Assembly: GCF_003945595.2 (NCBI RefSeq)
Contig: NW_024104318.1
Coordinates: 1,116,001 to 1,180,000, forward strand
Reading direction: 5' to 3'
From: Pipra filicauda
Lineage: Eukaryota > Chordata > Aves > Passeriformes > Pipridae
Length of the DNA stretch: 64,000 nucleotides
Within the stretch, counting starts at the first letter, position 1; each line of letters starts with the position of its first letter. Under the pieces are notes generated by a model. It saw only the letters and a list, made by a program, of their open reading frames with translations, did no database searches and was not told the DNA's origin. The position numbers and the translations under genes are program-made. Positions 63,101 to 64,000 of this stretch are shown piece after piece.

Positions 63101-64000
63101 CTAGTCTGATTTCTCAAACAAGCCTCTTGATGCGTACAAAGTGACAGACATCAGCACTGATCTTCTCAGTGTGCTTGTAACTGGACCCTGAGAGAAGCCA
63201 GTCTACACCTGCTTGTCCACAGGATGCACCTCTGGTTCTTCTCCCCAGAATCCACTAACAACACTTATTAGCTGCCTCTTTCCCTGAGAAGTGAGTTTGT
63301 GGTGCCTTCTGGTTCTCGTTATTATATTCATTTCTACGCAGTTCCTGAAGTCTGATACCTCGGTACTTGAGAGGTCCTGCATGTGCCACCAAGCAATGAT
63401 TCAACATGACATTGTGACAGAAAACAGGGAGAAGGAATAGAAATAAAAGAACAAGGGATCAAAACAACTGCATTTGGCTCTCTGTGTGGGGTGTGCCTAT
63501 CAACACCAATAACTGTTAACAGCGAGTCAGATGTCACATCAATAGAGGAGTCAGATCACTCACATCAGTCTTCCATTTGACTGGAAGGTATCAGTCTTTT
63601 TCCCTTATCTAAAAGGACATATAAAAATATAATGGGCTATTAACTCTTCTTTTTTGCATTGCTATTTAAGCTTTTTTAAGTTCTTAATTTCTCTTCAGGT
63701 CCTTAGTGAACTCTGTGCATTTTGAACACTTCAGGACTTCCAGTGCTTTAAAGACCGTTCTACAGACACATCAGTGAAAGCCAGTAACATTCTTACTAAT
63801 GCTGTGGCTGACTTCACAGTGTAGTGATTTGACTTGAGAAAATCTATGTCAAGAGACACCAACTTTAGGTATGAAATATGATTTTTGCTTGACTTACCAA
63901 GAGTTATATTCCTAATACTACATATATATGTAGAAAGAAGAGAAGCGGTCAGTTTATCTAAGAGAGAACTCAAGACTGAAGCTCGTGCTCCTGACTGAAT
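60156..64000. other. AT-rich non-coding DNA to window end
   Basis: No gene was recognised. Small features are a perfect 9-bp hairpin (AGTGTCTTC/GAAGACACT, 60597-60619), a TTTC run near 63060-63075, and a perfect 16-bp palindrome CTACATATATATGTAG at 63918-63933. Frames of up to 95 codons lack domains. Confidence 0.55.

Noticed and set aside
1..64000. CRISPR arrays, tRNA, rRNA, operons or other prokaryotic systems
   Set aside because: No spaced direct repeats, no tRNA-like T-loop with acceptor stem and no gene-dense frames; the CR1 elements show a vertebrate source.

Overview
The window reads as vertebrate, most likely avian, nuclear non-coding DNA. The main organism marker is the LINE family present. 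Several fragments match the 3' end of CR1 retrotransposons, including the ATTCTGTG octamer that ends CR1 in place of a poly(A) tail. No bacterial features are visible (no operons, no ribosome binding sites, no long ORFs). The sequence is AT-rich and mostly CpG-depleted. The longest open frames are about 100-150 codons, which is what chance gives in 64 kb, and I recognise no protein family in any of them except the decayed CR1 ORF2 tail near 59.7 kb. A turtle or crocodile source cannot be excluded. I cannot name the species, the locus or any flanking gene.

Layout. From 1 to about 20 kb the DNA is almost free of recognisable transposons. It contains several blocks that look like conserved regulatory elements (around 2.0, 4.2-5.1, 10.0, 11.0-11.6, 12.7-13.2, 14.2-14.6 and 19.2-19.7 kb). 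The most distinctive is a CpG cluster at 11.03-11.42 kb with a good CTCF motif, a YY1-type motif and CCAAT/TATA-like elements. A second small CpG cluster at 2.03-2.09 kb sits exactly between a plausible splice acceptor and donor. A 15-bp minisatellite lies at 3.99-4.08 kb and a 43-bp T tract at 15.84 kb. From 20 to 45 kb the sequence is mostly unique AT-rich DNA with one old CR1/L3-like fossil (32.5 kb), A/C-only tracts and short CR1 tails. From 45 to 64 kb it is AT-rich desert with two longer 5'-truncated CR1 copies (45.3 kb on minus, 59.6 kb on plus).

Interpretation. The window fits a gene desert or a very long intron acting as a cis-regulatory landscape. Three sites have the back-to-back acceptor/donor form of recursive splice sites (near 30.3, 50.0 and 52.7 kb); they are on different strands, so at most one strand's set could be real. 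No complete protein-coding gene, RNA gene, CRISPR array or novel molecular system can be supported from the sequence. The conserved-element calls are judgements from sequence character and have not been tested by alignment.
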